NCBI GenBank assembly: GCA_006384855.1
Contig: VCJN01001256.1
Location: 1-64,000 of the forward strand
Direction of reading: 5' to 3'
From: Tetraselmis striata
Taxonomy: Eukaryota; Chlorophyta; Chlorodendrophyceae; Chlorodendrales; Chlorodendraceae
DNA: 64,000 nt
The position numbers and the translations under genes were made by a program. Shown here one piece after another: positions 30,154 to 41,250 of the stretch; within the stretch, counting starts at the first letter, position 1, and each line of letters begins with the position of its first letter. The notes beneath the pieces were generated by a model. That model did not search any database, was not told the origin of the DNA, and saw only the letters and a list, made by a program, of their open reading frames with translations.

Positions 30154-31837
30154 TTAGAACATCATATCCGCGTCTCTTGTCGCATCCCGGTGTAATCCAG
30201 CGAAGTGCCGATTTTTCGGCGGTGAGCTTTATTGCCGTATGGGTACCCGTATACATACTGCGGATCGGGCCTATAGGTGCATGTCTAAAGCGCTTATCTA
30301 CTGGAATGTTCTACTAAATACTATAATCCACCCGCCCGCCCGCCCGCCCGCCCGCCCACGGTTCTTAATTACACAGCCGTCCGAATACGATCTCACGGTT
30401 GGGAGGTACTGGCACTGATACTCGCTACTCGCTGCTGGTAATGGAAAAAAAATGGTACTCGCTAGTCGTCACAAGCGCTTATCTGCTGACACGTACTACT
30501 AAGTACTATAATCCGGTGGACCCGCCGCTCGAAACGCTACTGCGCCTGATGACTTCTATGCAAGCCACACGCGAGTTCCTAGTCGCTACTTCAAAGCGCT
30601 GGCAATGCGATTCATGGAACTGTAGGCCAACGATATAGAACCCGTTCCTTTAAAGTTTTTTGCTTGAAAAATCGACGCATCGTTGATTCAACTGCCAAGT
30701 TACTTCATATAGTTACATGAGCTGGCTGCAATAGGCGATCAGGACACCACCCGAAAAGGCAAAAGAACACGTCACTATAGCAACTGCGTGGTGGAAGCAG
30801 CACCCAAAAGAGGGCGCGGAATGAGCACATGCAGAGGCATCGGACTTGGCCGTCTGCACGGAGATTGCCGCCCAAGCAGGTATCATGCACGCAAGCTGCG
30901 ACTCGCTGCAACAACCCCCGCCGCGTGCGCGACAGGTAATGACGGAACTCAACGGGCTGGCTGGCAACAAAGTGTCGAAGAGTCGGACAAACTGACCACA
31001 AAGGAAGCATGAAGCCGGGGCGGAAGGACCACCAGGGAAGTTGCGCACAGCAAGTAACACCGCGAAGATGTAGACCACCGTTAAAGCGGATTTTCCGAGG
31101 CGGCCGCGGTCCTCAACCACAAAAGGGTAGTACCGGTGAGCACCCTGCACTGGGGCGGAAGACGTCCGGTCCGCCGCCAGGTTGTTGTGCTCCGCCTCGG
31201 TCGCCACGATCCCCGGGGTGCACCAGCGGGGGTCGTTGCCCCATTGGTGGTCGTGGAGGACACGCACGCGAAATCGATCATGTCATAATCGAACGCCCCC
31301 CCCCCCCCCCCCCCCCAAGCCCGCCAGTGTCAAATATGACGTCCGCGAGCGGTCCGCTGGGCGCAGCTCACTCGTCTCAAGGGTCAAGTCGCCGACTCCC
31401 GAGCGGTCCCGGTCGAGCACCGCCCTTGCTTCAATCGCCAAGGAAGCCCAAAGATTTTTCAAAGCGGTATGCATGCGGTGCTTGTAGTTCGCAACGGGGC
31501 AGATGGGCGGATGATCCACGACGAAATCCGTGGCGTTCGGGTTCGAGCCATCCGTAGAGCGAAGTCATAAGAGGTCAATACCACACGTGGGGCCATGGCA
31601 TGTGAGAAGCGCGGAACCCCCGCGCGGGCGAAGGTTCAGCACCCGCACAGCGGCAGCCGAATAAGCGGCATGGGAAATCTTGCGGGCTGACTGGTGATCC
31701 GACTGGAAAAGCGATAGGGAGCCCGGTGCGCACGCGCTGTACAAGCGCAGGGTATCAAGTCGCGAGGCCATGCTGATATCCGCGTCCCTAATTCGTCAGC
31801 CCACCGGTACGTACATGCTGTAGATACCAGGGTTGGG
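30154..31837. other. Intergenic region with simple repeats
   Basis: Holds a cccg tetranucleotide array (30331-30357), GTAC-rich sequence and a run of about 19 C (31297-31315). A minus-strand frame at 30713-31267 (184 residues, cysteine-rich, with hydrophobic stretches) is unrecognised and overlaps other open frames. Nothing here can be assigned to a known family. Confidence 0.45.
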
Positions 31838-32190
31838 CTGCAGTCCACTTTCCAGTACTGCAGGCTGCAGTACAGGTTGCAGGCATGCTGCAGTGCAGGC
31901 TGCAGTGCAGGCTGCAGTCAACATGGTGCAGTACTGCAGGCTGCAGTCAGGCTGCAGTGCAGGCTGCAGTGCATGTTGCAGTCAACATGCTGCAGTTTTG
32001 CAGGCTACAGTGCAGATTGCAGTAGCACTGAAACTGTTGATTATAGGGAAGGGCGGGACAGTGAAGGGCATATATTTGGGGCACTTTGGGTAACTGCACT
32101 GCAGCCCCTTTTCGTGAAGTATTGCAGGCTGCAGTGCAATACCTTAACTGCAGGCTGCAGTTTCTGCAGTCTGCAGTGCAGTAGATACTG
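31838..32190. repeat. CTGCAG-rich minisatellite
   Basis: Degenerate short tandem units of about 10-12 bp (caggctgcagtg) make many self-complementary CTGCAG sites. The array is interrupted at about 32030-32105 by unique sequence. Open frames rich in Ala, Cys and Gln across it are by-products of the repeat. Confidence 0.85.
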
Positions 32191-33949
32191 CAGCCCAGCC
32201 TTGGTACATACTACGGGTGTTAGCGACTACTCGCTATTTAAATTCAATCGTCGCTGGTACAAGCAGCCAGGCATGTGATCTAGTTCTCAGATGATATCTC
32301 ACTACCATACTATAACTAGCGACTACTAATCCTTACCGGTTCTCATACCAGCTCTTTTTAAAACTAAAGCATGCATGCTTCGATTGGATGTGCAAATTAA
32401 GCCCGCGGCCCGCAAATTAATAGGGTGCGATATCTCCGCCATGCGATCGCGCGAAGCATACAATTATAATCATCGGACGGCATCGCAGCGATTGCAACGG
32501 TCACGAGGACGGGATATCAAATGAAGGATTGCAAATTCATGACATCTAGGATACGGTTGTGAAGGATACTTCGATTGGTGAAGGCGCACTACCTGTAGGG
32601 CTTTTGGTAATTTACATTGGATAGGTCGGGGATGAATAGAGAAGTACCGGGTACAGGGTTCATCTATCGAGGAGCAATTACGGCGTTTGAATCAAAAAAC
32701 GATACTCCCGGTCGGTACCCGCACAGTACCCGAAATTTGGCCCAAGTTTAAGACTACTGCGGAAAGGCCAGCTGTTGGGCTACGCGTCACCCAGGATGGC
32801 AAGGCTGTGGCTCGATTGTTTACGGGTCGAGGTGGCTGCCCGAAGGGGATGAGGTCGTGAATGTTGTAACATGTGCTACATGCAACATTCAAGAAATCCA
32901 CACAGAAATCCAGAAGAAAATCCATAAGGAAATCCAGCTACGGGCCAAATCAGCTACGGGAGGCGGGAACCACCATGGTAGCCACCGACCAGGCATCGCC
33001 ACCAGCCAGCCACCGCTCCACGCAGTAGGGACGCAAGTAGGTCGTGAATGTTGAAATCCCCAAAGTTTCATAATTTGCATGCTGTATCACTAGTATTTAT
33101 CGCTGGACTGTACGGTACTCGTATACCGTATCGTCATATCAAAACATGTACGAGTACCGATACATGTACCGTAGCTTTCAAAACGGGCGTGAACCACCCA
33201 TCGGAGGCGCACTGGCCCGGACCCTTCCCGGGTCCAATCCGAGGCGCCAGCCCGGGCTCCACGGATAGCAAAGGAGCTCGGCTCCGTGTTGAGCGTGTGC
33301 GGTGCACGTTTGGCCTTACGGGCACGAAGCTGGAAGGGGAACTGCAATTTTTCGATCCAAAATGCTGTCGATCCAAATTATAGCGACTTCGCAATGCTCC
33401 TTAAATCGTTATTCGAGAAGTGCCGATGTTCGTTGAAATTTCGCGACGAACGAACCCTTTGCGAAGGTTCGTTCGCTGAGCCTCGGGAATGTATTATAGC
33501 ATAGACTTATCCTACCATATTAATCCTTAATTACGAGGTGAGTCTATGAGTCTGTTTTGTATATGTAAGTCTGTTTGTCTGTTTTGTCGCCGACTTACGG
33601 AACGGTTTCGCATAGATTATCAGATAGATAAACAATGTATCCGTTGTAGATTCCGTCATAATTCCGCGCTGGCCAAAATAGCCGTCGCGCTTACCTGCTG
33701 ATTGTCTGTACCAGTGAGAATTGTGCCGAACCCAGTTCAGTTCGGGAGTTCGGGCCGAAACCGAACTGAACCCCCTGAATTCAATTCGGACTGAACTGCC
33801 TCGAAAATCGCCCGAACTAGGGGGTCTCCCGTGACAGTTGTAATGTATTGTAACTTGTCCTGAACTACCTTTGGCATAATACTATACGAGTACAACGTGT
33901 ACCAGTACGAGTGTGCGCATGCCGCGCGCATGAGAGCTGCTGATGATTA
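32191..33949. other. Intergenic region, no recognisable gene
   Basis: Mixed AT-rich and GC-rich DNA. A pair of related segments, gtcgtgaatgttg, occurs at about 32852 and 33043. A cluster of gttcggg/ccgaac words with inverted symmetry is at 33720-33825. A palindromic ctgatgattatcag lies near 33937 and recurs near 44663. No convincing coding frame was seen. Confidence 0.4.
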
Positions 33950-34642
33950 TCAGCCAATATTATTATTATTATATATACGTGGAACTTGCAAGTCCATGGC
34001 GTTTCCACAACGGCGCTGCAACGCGTTCCCGCCGTCTTGGGGATGCCTCACTAGGGCCGCAGTATGACCGCGAGGCCGATGCGCGCCTGGACGGTCGCTC
34101 ATGTCGCCTGCGAGCCTCTCGAGCCGCATCTTCTCCGAAGGGTCTCGTAGGGCACCCCACAAAAGCTTGTGGGAGCAGATGCCGTACAGCCATAAGCGCT
34201 CGCAGTCGCATCTTGGCTGGCCGTTGTGAAGGGTCACTCGATTCAGGAAGAGGAAGTCTCGCTCAATCGCCTGAATCGTCCATCGCGGTATGCTTCCCAC
34301 ATTTCCGGCCAAGTTGTTGCGGTACATTAGCACCGCACGTCAAGTGACGGGGTCTTGAAGGGGTCGCCGACGAGGTACAACGCCATGTCGACCTCCATGT
34401 GGCTTCCCGGTGCATGCAGATAGTCAACCGCGAAGTGGACGTCCGTCGATAGCTCCATGCCAAAGGCGCGGTTGATATACTTGATGCTGCGCTTGTACGT
34501 CTCGTCCTCCAGCCACTTGGGGAAGTGCTTCTCCATGAGGGAGTCGGTGGGGTTGCGCAATCCCTTGGGAAAGGCGTTCTTGGCAGCATTGTGCCACTCC
34601 TCCATGTTGTTATTCCTGGCGGGAACTCCCACGAAGGTGGAG
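33950..34642 (-). pseudogene. MULE transposase, C-terminal part with SWIM zinc finger
   Basis: Starts within the transposase at STFVGVPARNNNMEEWHNAA, the asparagine-rich motif that follows the DDE core in MULE proteins. It continues through a helical region (MEKHFPKWLEDETYKRSIKY). After a frame change it gives a SWIM zinc finger, CDCERLWLYGICSHKL (34169-34210), of the CxC...CxH type that ends many MULE transposases and probably binds DNA. Upstream coding lies beyond the inserted element at 39448. The frame is not continuous, so this copy is unlikely to make an active enzyme. Confidence 0.75.
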
Positions 34643-34680
34643 CACTCGTCGAAACGGGGTCCGCTTAACCGCGTTAAACG
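34643..34680 (+). repeat. Left terminal inverted repeat
   Basis: Pairs with 39409-39448 in reverse complement; about 34 of 38 positions match. Confidence 0.7.
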
Positions 34681-35207
34681 ACTACCATGCGCGAGTAGTC
34701 GCTTGTATATATCGCGTCTAACGTTAGGCGTCACAGTACTTTAAACTTGGCGGTAAGGATGAGCACGGCAGCGGAGCCCTGCATCAAAGTACTATAGCGA
34801 GTAGCGGGTACTCGGTAGTCACGAGTTCACAAAGTACAACACGAGTACACGAGTCACAGTACTTTACGGGAATCGCCGCCCTTCATATCTGCTATAGGCG
34901 CGCGCCTCCTCACGAGTACGCGCGGAAGATACCCGCGTGATGACGAGTGATGATGACGAGCAGGCGGGGCAGTATGGTACTGGTCGATACACAACAAAGG
35001 CTTCAAAAATGCATTACAGGGTAGTCACGGTTGGTTTTGTGATTTAATAAAGGTGAGGTGCAAGGCTGGATCAGCGGCCAATGAGCGTCGAGCTTCGGGA
35101 TGTGGTTAAGCGGACATAGGCGCGACTACTCCTAGCTGTCAAATTTAACGTCAAGGCACCGGACATTTTAGGATTTATGGCGGAGGGGTCGGCAACTGCA
35201 TAAAGTA

Positions 35208-35665
35208 TTAGGGAAATGCTAGAAATTTAATTACAATGGGTCTTCTACCGCCCCCGGCCCGTGCCCGCCCCCCTGGCCTGCGGCCGGCTGGCTCCGCTGC
35301 CGCCGGCCTCTTCCTGGCGCCGGCATGTGGTGTTATGCCTGCTGTCGGCTCGGGTGCTGACTGCCCCTTGTTGCCCGCAGATACTTCTGCGGGCATGCTA
35401 GTCATGGCAGTTGCTGCCATCTGCTGCGCCCCGCGGCTAAGGAGCTTGTTTGACGGGGCTGGCATGATGCCGCCGCGCGCTCCCGCTGCGCTTGCTTCCT
35501 CTGGCGTCGAGCCTGCATCCTCGCAGTAGACGGGGATCTAGCCGCACGGGGAACATGAGCTCGTCGAGCGAGCGGGGGAGGGGGGCTGTAGCCGGTAGAC
35601 AGGTCTTGCACCGGAGCGCCGTCCTGGTCGATTCCGGACTGCGGTAGTGATTTAAGGAAAAACAC
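35208..35665 (-). CDS. Unrecognised basic, Ala/Pro-rich frame
   Basis: Two overlapping minus-strand frames (87 and 85 residues) share a long Ala/Pro/Arg-rich composition. The downstream one begins MPAPSNKLLSRGAQQMAATA and ends with a basic tail (RAGGGRRPIVIKFLAFP). They lie downstream of copy A in the same direction and might be a later exon of it. No domain is visible. Low complexity makes the coding status uncertain. Confidence 0.25.
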
Positions 35666-35848
35666 TAAGTCGCCGACACTCGGGCAGCGACAACATCAGC
35701 AGCTACACGATGAGCAGGTAAACCGGCCGGCAAGCGCACCTTTGCATTGGGGATGCAAAGAACCCTTGCTGCATGCGTCGGCTTCATCGATTTAAGCAAG
35801 GCAGCTTGCTCCTCCTCCACAATCAATTAGGGTGGGCAGACGGGCCGT

Positions 35849-36082
35849 TTAGCTTGACCAGCCAAAAACACTCGACGTGTCATCGGCGCTGACTGTCGTG
35901 AGGTAGTAGCGCATGGGCGGGCCGCGCGGGACAGGCGGTGGCTCGCGTGCTCCTCTCGGCAGCATGATATCTTCCCACGACGCGTCACCCGTCCCGGCAG
36001 CGGCATGGAAGGTGCTGACGGAGGCCATGGTGGCACGGGGGGCGAGCAGGGCGATATGCTCTTCATGCGAAGCGGTCAGCAT
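35849..36082 (-). CDS. Unrecognised gene, copy A
   Basis: 77 residues from the ATG at 36082: MLTASHEEHIALLAPRATMA, then ASWEDIMLPRG, a proline-rich link, and RYYLTTVSADD. It is clearly related to copy B (38492-38901), which shares MTASHEQQIAML, DASWKGFML and RYYLTTVSAD, so both descend from one gene duplicated within the element. Copy A ends sooner than copy B. No known family is recognised. The upstream gtactttat may act as its TATA-like site. Confidence 0.45.
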   Translation of the reverse strand: MLTASHEEHIALLAPRATMASVSTFHAAAGTGDASWEDIMLPRGAREPPPVPRGPPMRYYLTTVSADDTSSVFGWSS

Positions 36083-37657
36083 AAATAGGCGAAGCTGCGA
36101 GCGAGGAAGTGCCGAAGAGTGAAAACGCGCGCGCGGCTGGTGGCTAATCACGTACTTTATATCATTGCATCAGTCTCGAGTAGTAATGGTACCTCGGTAC
36201 CCGGGGCGTCACAATAACATTATCAATGACACTACGATGCATCTGCTGTTGTATGTAATGCACAACGCGTTTCACATTAATCGTATTGCTGAACAGATTA
36301 CATGCATATCAACATACATACCACGAATGACATGAAATTCACAAAAGTACATATGTGTATAACAGCAAAGACAAATGCAAACTTGTGTGCCAATACCTGC
36401 TCGCGACGAAAGCGCAGTACACCGCGGCATCCATGCGTAACATTGACCCATGTTGTCAGTATCAGAAAAAATATGTTGTGAGTGTGTCAGGAAAGTTAGT
36501 GAAGCAGGCATGTGCAAGCATAATGCAGATTGGCCATGTTTCGTAAGATAGTATTGCCTAACATTACATTTGGAAACCCCAGACCCAACCGACGCCTATA
36601 TGTATCATGCGCCTGCCATACTACGCAACTGCTCCCGCAACATATGGATATGCTCAATTCACACACGCCACGGTTGCTGCGTATATGCTACTACTGCATG
36701 GCATCAACACCGCCATCGTCCTCATCGAGGGCGGCGATGTCGTAGGCATGGGAGTGCTTCAAGTAGGAGCACCACCCGCGCCGGGCTGCACTATCATCAT
36801 CAGTGCAAAGTGCAGGAAAGCAACAGCAACATGTAAGATGCTTCAGCAATAATATATAACACAGGTGGCCCATCACCTGATCATCTGCCTCGGCACAGCG
36901 TCACCAGCGGTCCAGTGCTCATAGGCGTTGATAGCACGCATCTCCAACTGCAAACACAACGGGAGGCGAAGTCATCGCGCTGTTTTTGAGGTGGCGCTCA
37001 GCGACAACGAAATAAGTTACCTTGACCTACAAGCTACGGGCAGCTACGGAGGTATTCTTCGCAACCTTCATGGACATCGCGGCAGCAAAGGACATCACTC
37101 CGTGCATGAAGTTGCATGACGGCAATTTCCCGATGGAAAGAACTGCATGGCAACCTTGACGCACTGAGTGCTCATTGCATGGAGCACTGCAAACATGGAG
37201 ATCAAGGAGGGCTTCCGCAACGTCAGCAACCAATAGCCCCAGCACCTGCTCAAGTCCGGCAAGGTGATGCTCTCCGGGACTGGCCAAGTCACGACGCGCA
37301 GCACCTTGATCGCGCACCACCGTGACATGCATGGACCAGCCCATCGTGCACAGCCCCACCTGCCCGAGGCAAAGGCGTGTGCCGTGAAGGCAGAGATGGC
37401 AGAGGAAGCGGCGACGAAGCGAAGGAAGATGTGAATGCATTAATTGCATCTAGTGAGCGTGTCCCTTCCCCTTCTCGCCCTTACTGGATTTGCCATAGAC
37501 AACCATGTCACATGAGCGGCAGGTGCTCGGCTCACCGCTGCCCTCAGCCCCCCTCACCGATGTTGAACGCCTCGCCTCCCGCCTCCATCGTTGCTTCGCG
37601 TCCCGCCCTCCTCTGCATGAAGTACTTCTTTTCATATGGCCCGCACTTTACCGCATC
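36083..37657. other. Interior of the TIR element without assigned genes
   Basis: AT-rich from 36200 to 36560. A plus-strand frame at 36607-36852 (81 residues, hydrophobic centre AIVLIEGGDVVGMGVLQVG) is possible but unrecognised. Plus-strand pieces at 37040-37440 also read plausibly (FFATFMDIAAAKDITPCMKL) but are broken up by stops. Confidence 0.3.
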
Positions 37658-38362
37658 CTAGCTGTCAATGCTGTCGTAGCTTTCATAACTGCGCCGATGT
37701 GCGGGGCGCTGAATAGTCGCCTTCGCTGGTGTTGTCTGAGATACCCGCTCACTGCTCTCGCTCCATGCGCTCCTGCCACTCCGTAGCGCGCAGCTTCCGA
37801 GCGCGCTCACACAACTCACGCGCACGCTTTGAGCGCACAGTTCGGAGCGCCTACTGTTCCAGCTTGTCTGCCTCGCTCTTGCCCGGCAGCGCCTCCCACC
37901 GGAATACATAGCCATCTGTTTCTATGTGAAGCGGTGGCGGGATTGGTGCGCTGAATCTCAGCCCATCACATCGCGCAGAGCATCGCTATCGTCCATCGGG
38001 TGCATAAAATGCGCCTCGCAAAGCGCATGCAGCTCGCGCATTGCGTATACTTTGGGATCATCGAAGGCAGTGAGGAAGGGCCATGCCTTTGGATCACTTG
38101 GGCCCACTGAGTAGCCAGTTGGCAGCTCCATGTGGTGGCCGTGGCCGTTCACGCGGTCGTACATCGCCTCGGTCACCGCCGAGACCAACGCTTCCTCGCC
38201 TACCACTGGTAGGCCGTCTACTGTGGTGGACTTGCCACACTTCCGGCAGAATTTGGAGGCGGCGGGCCGGTGGTCGAAACGGCCAGAACGCACCGAGCGC
38301 AGTTCTCGCTCGCGCCATATCGTTGGGGCGCTGCGTCGGCGCGAAGGGTTCTCAGCCTCCAA
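37658..38362 (-). CDS. Unrecognised gene fragment: zinc ribbon-like start, charged coil end
   Basis: The first 134 residues (38362 to 37958) contain FCRKCGKSTTV, half of a possible zinc ribbon, then AFDDPKVYAMRELHALCEAH. A second segment (about 37915 to 37740), in a different phase, reads HIETDGYVFRWEALPGKS followed by an Arg/Glu-rich helix (ARELCERARKLRATEWQERM) and has two in-frame stops. It is either spliced or decaying; no intron joining the two was found. Same strand as copy B, just downstream of it. Confidence 0.3.
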
Positions 38363-38491
38363 CCCGCTGTAGCATCAACGGACGATGCGAGAGAACAACG
38401 GAGGAACTCAAAATCCGCCACGGCAACGACGTCAGCTTCCCCTCCCTCTAGCGATATCGGGTGCGTGTCGGGTGGGATCGGTGCGTTCTGG

Positions 38492-38901
38492 TCACGCGGC
38501 CACGCGAAACCCGGCTTCCTCTAGCTGTGACAAATCGCAGCTGCACACGTACGCCGCGCCGAAGCCCTGATCTGTCTCGTCTTGCGCCTCCGCTAGGGAA
38601 GCGAATACGTACACCCCTTGCGCAGCTTGGTCAGCGGTGCTGATGGCCTCGCGAAGGCGGACCGTGGTCAAGGGGCCGTTCAGCTTGACCCCTGGACGAG
38701 CGGTCGGCGCTGACGGTCGTGAGGTAGTAGCGCAAGGGCGGGCCGCGCGGGGCAGGCGGGGGCTCGGGCGACCCACTCTGCAGCATGAAGCCTTTCCACG
38801 AGGCGTCATCCGGGCCGGCAGCGTTATGGAAGGTGCGGGCGGAGGCCGTGGTGGCAGTGGGGGGCGAGCATGGCGATTTGCTGTTCATGCGAGGCGGTCA
38901 T
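38492..38901 (-). CDS. Unrecognised gene, copy B
   Basis: Starts at the ATG at 38901 (MTASHEQQIAMLAP) and ends AYVCSCDLSQLEEAGFRVAA. It shares its first half with copy A. The second half (LNGPLTTVRLREAISTADQA, then GVYVFASLAEAQD) is a well-formed alpha/beta sequence. One phase change lies between the halves, from a small frameshift or an unseen intron. A conserved upstream segment (38928-38990) recurs upstream of another minus-strand gene at 62474. Function unknown. Confidence 0.45.
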
Positions 38902-38927
38902 TATGCGATGCGAGTGCGTGGCTGTCA

Positions 38928-38990
38928 GCGCTTGGTTTAGCGGTGAGCGGCGGTGACCGTCAGGCGACCCCGTACTTTATGCGCGTGCAT
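38928..38990 (-). promoter_or_regulatory. Dispersed upstream segment, copy 1
   Basis: About 62 bp, roughly 87% identical to 62474-62535 (shared gcggtgagcggcggtgaccg and aggcgaccccgtactt). Each copy lies shortly upstream of a minus-strand open frame, so a shared promoter or a mobile-element end are both possible. Confidence 0.45.
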
Positions 38991-39125
38991 GTATGTGCAG
39001 AGATGTGCATGGATGTGCAACGGATGTCCAGCGGCTGTGCATGGATGTGCAGCGATATGCACAGCGATGTGCACAGCGATGTGCAACGGATGTGCAGGGA
39101 TGTGCAGGGAGTACGTGCAGCCGGT
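38988..39125. repeat. gatgtgcag minisatellite
   Basis: Degenerate units of 9-12 bp (gatgtgcacagc, gatgtgcaacg) in tandem, ending with gagtacgtgcagccg. The same ending follows a shorter array near 62700. Confidence 0.8.
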
Positions 39126-39408
39126 ACTCGCGCCGCGTCAGCTTCTGGCCGACTAGCTAGCGCCGAGCGCCCTCGCGCGCCCGTGTAGCGGGTACTCGAG
39201 GGGCGAAAAGTGCGCAAGGGACTCATATCACGTACCGTTAGCGTACGGGTACTACCATGGCAGTCATGGCTCAGCGCGGGTACTCGCGACCGCCGCCGGA
39301 TAGGCGGAGATAAGCTGACTGTAAGCGGATATATGCGAGGGTTAGGCGCGGGTAATACGGAATACAGTAATCGTACAGTAAAATTGAGTACGGATACAGT
39401 ACAAGTAC

Positions 39409-39448
39409 CGTGTTAAGCGCGGTTAGGCGAACCCCGTTTCGACGAGTG
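39409..39448 (-). repeat. Right terminal inverted repeat
   Basis: Pairs with 34643-34680. Its outer end abuts MULE coding sequence (LDWWSRA). Confidence 0.7.
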
Positions 39449-40790
39449 AGGCTCTCGACCACCAGTCGAGGTTGGCGCCCAAATAATTGTCCTCAAACCA
39501 CCGGGCGACCGGGCCGGCGGCTGACCTGGCCAACACTTGCAGCAACTTGGTCCCGACTGCATGTGTCCGTTCCTCGGAGCGGCACGATTGAATCACCTTC
39601 ACACACTCTTCGCACACCTTCCATTCGTGCTCCCCTCGGCATACCTGGACACGTCGACCATTGACGCTTGTCGTGCCCTTCTTGAATTGGAACTTGTGAA
39701 GGACACTATATCCAATAGCCGATGGTCTGCAAGAGATGCACAGCGCGAACGCCTCAGCGGGGGAGATTCGTACCTATTGGCACGAGATTCCACCGAGAAG
39801 CGAGATACATGGTGGGGGGGGGGGGGGGAGAGGGGGGGGGGGGGAGGCACCCTCGACGTAGGGAAAACATTTCGTTTGGCGACGCGAATCCCGCCCCCTT
39901 TGTCGCTCAAGAGCCCGCGCACGTTGGGCAAACTGCCATACATCTTCTTGTGCGTATCCATCGTCGTCTTGAACAAGAGGGTCATCGCTGCCCCATCCTC
40001 CTCTTGCGCGAAGCATAAGGATAATGGGCGGAAGCTGTGAACGAGGTTGTACTTCTCCCGGACATACTCGATTGAGTGCGTGCCAAGGGTCAAGAGGACC
40101 CACTTGCCCTAGTGAATCTTGTGCGTGCCGTCCGTGACGAGGCAGAGTGGGAGATTTCCCGTCTCCGCCAGGCGCAAGGTCCTAAATAGGCCCATCGTAG
40201 TGAACAGCACTCCCTTGGCCTCGTCGCTGAACTGTAGGACGACCAACCTGTCGTCTTCCAACGCCGCGTCGCCGTCAGCATAGTTCAGAGGTGGCATCTC
40301 GTTATGACGACCCCAATCTCTGAGGTTGGCGATAGAGTCGTAGGCCCGGGGCCCCTTCTCTGCGCGAGTGAGGCTCTTTTTCCAGGCTTTAAACGCCAGT
40401 CGCCACGCCCTCGCGTCCGCAATCTTCATGCCGTCCTCCCTCAGTTTCTCCACAAGTCGCATTGGCGCGTCGTCGACGTGCTCCTTCATCTGGGCTTTAA
40501 CTCGCTGAGGTAGGCGAACTTTATTTGCCGTCCACGACGACGTCAACCTCGTGCAGCGTGTGGAGGCGGTGGTCGCGCTGCATCTCCCAACGCTTGCTCA
40601 CCGGATCACGACAGATGCGGAGATGCGCGGGGCAATTAACGTGGGAGGCGCAGTTATACACCTGCCGATACCCAACCCTGTTAGTGGACACACTCGTGGA
40701 ACATGCCGAGATTCAGGTACAAGGTGCCCCCCTTCAAACACAGCACGCGTGAGGAGCACTCACATACGCGCCCTTGCTGACATATTGGGC
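39449..40790 (-). pseudogene. MULE transposase: zinc finger, N-terminal region and DDE core
   Basis: In minus-strand order: a FLYWCH-like zinc finger (CASHVNCPAHLRICRDP, then DHRLHTLHEV), a helical region (RVKAQMKEHVDDAPMRLVEK), the catalytic domain with LVTDGTHKIH, YNLVHSFRPLSLCFAQEEDG and LLSDKGGG (candidate first and second Asp), and a cysteine segment (KVCEECVKVIQSC) leading to WFEDNYLGANLDWW. MULE transposases cut and join DNA with an RNase H-fold DDE centre. The coding sequence shifts frame several times and carries a G run of about 30 at 39813-39845, so it is decayed. It continues at 34642. Confidence 0.72.
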
Positions 40791-41250
40791 CTTTCATTCG
40801 TCACTCAACCCGATCACCTCCTTCACTGCGGCTTGCCTCGTGAAAAAGGTTGCATAGCCAACCTTCCTACAGTCGAATCTCAAACGCTTTTCCGCCCCTT
40901 GCGCAGAAGCGCTCCCATGCTGACAGAAACTTGGCGAGGGTACTGGGCGCTTGCTTTGCTGGTTCCGCGGGCCGGAACCGGCACGTTCCGGACCCGTAGC
41001 GCATGAGGGCGCGTTGTACAAAGGTTCACCAACCTCCGAAGGCAGACACGGAGGAGGGGCGAGCCCATGTAGCAGCTGTCCAACAACGGCATTCACGCCC
41101 TCTTTGAAAAGCTTGTCTATGTGATCCGGTTGAAGGGGCAAACTGTCTAGGAAGGAGATGTAAGGCTGAATTTGCTCTTGGGCCTAGCGAAAGGCTTCGC
41201 TGCCCTGCGGGGCAGACGAAGGGTCGGCCATGACGGCTACATAATGACGT
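40791..41250 (-). other. MULE leader region
   Basis: Minus-strand frame 40794-41141 (115 residues, proline/serine-rich, ending RQAAVKEVIGLSDE) precedes the MULE zinc finger. It may be the start of the transposase or of a second MULE gene; unrecognised. Confidence 0.3.

Larger units (their letters stand above)
34643..39448. mobile_element. Unclassified 4.8 kb element with about 38 bp TIRs, inside the MULE
   Basis: The ends cactcgtcgaaacggggtcc (34643 on) and, complemented, cactcgtcgaaacggggttc (39448 back) match over about 38 bp with four or five differences. The MULE coding sequence stops at one end and resumes at the other. Inside are minus-strand frames, including a duplicated gene (A and B). 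No known transposase was recognised, so it may be non-autonomous or of an unknown type. No target duplication was seen. Confidence 0.6.
33950..41250 (-). mobile_element. Mutator-like (MULE) DNA transposon, split by another element
   Basis: Minus-strand pieces give a MULE transposase in order: a FLYWCH-type zinc finger (about 40580-40780), a helical N-terminal region and DDE core (39600-40546), a region with WFEDNYLGANLDWW (39430-39617), then, after a 4.8 kb insertion, the NNNMEEWHNAAK region and a SWIM zinc finger (33950-34640). The part between 34643 and 39448 is a separate element. Terminal inverted repeats of the MULE itself were not located. Degraded. Confidence 0.75.

Noticed and set aside
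30713-31267. A 184-residue minus-strand frame with hydrophobic stretches.
   Set aside because: It overlaps equally long frames on both strands and shows no motif; its length is expected by chance in GC-rich DNA.
31500-31560. ggttcgagcc resembling a tRNA B box.
   Set aside because: No matching A box or cloverleaf could be drawn around it.
31833-32278. Ala/Cys/Gln-rich frames resembling a repeat protein.
   Set aside because: They are translations of the CTGCAG minisatellite in several phases.
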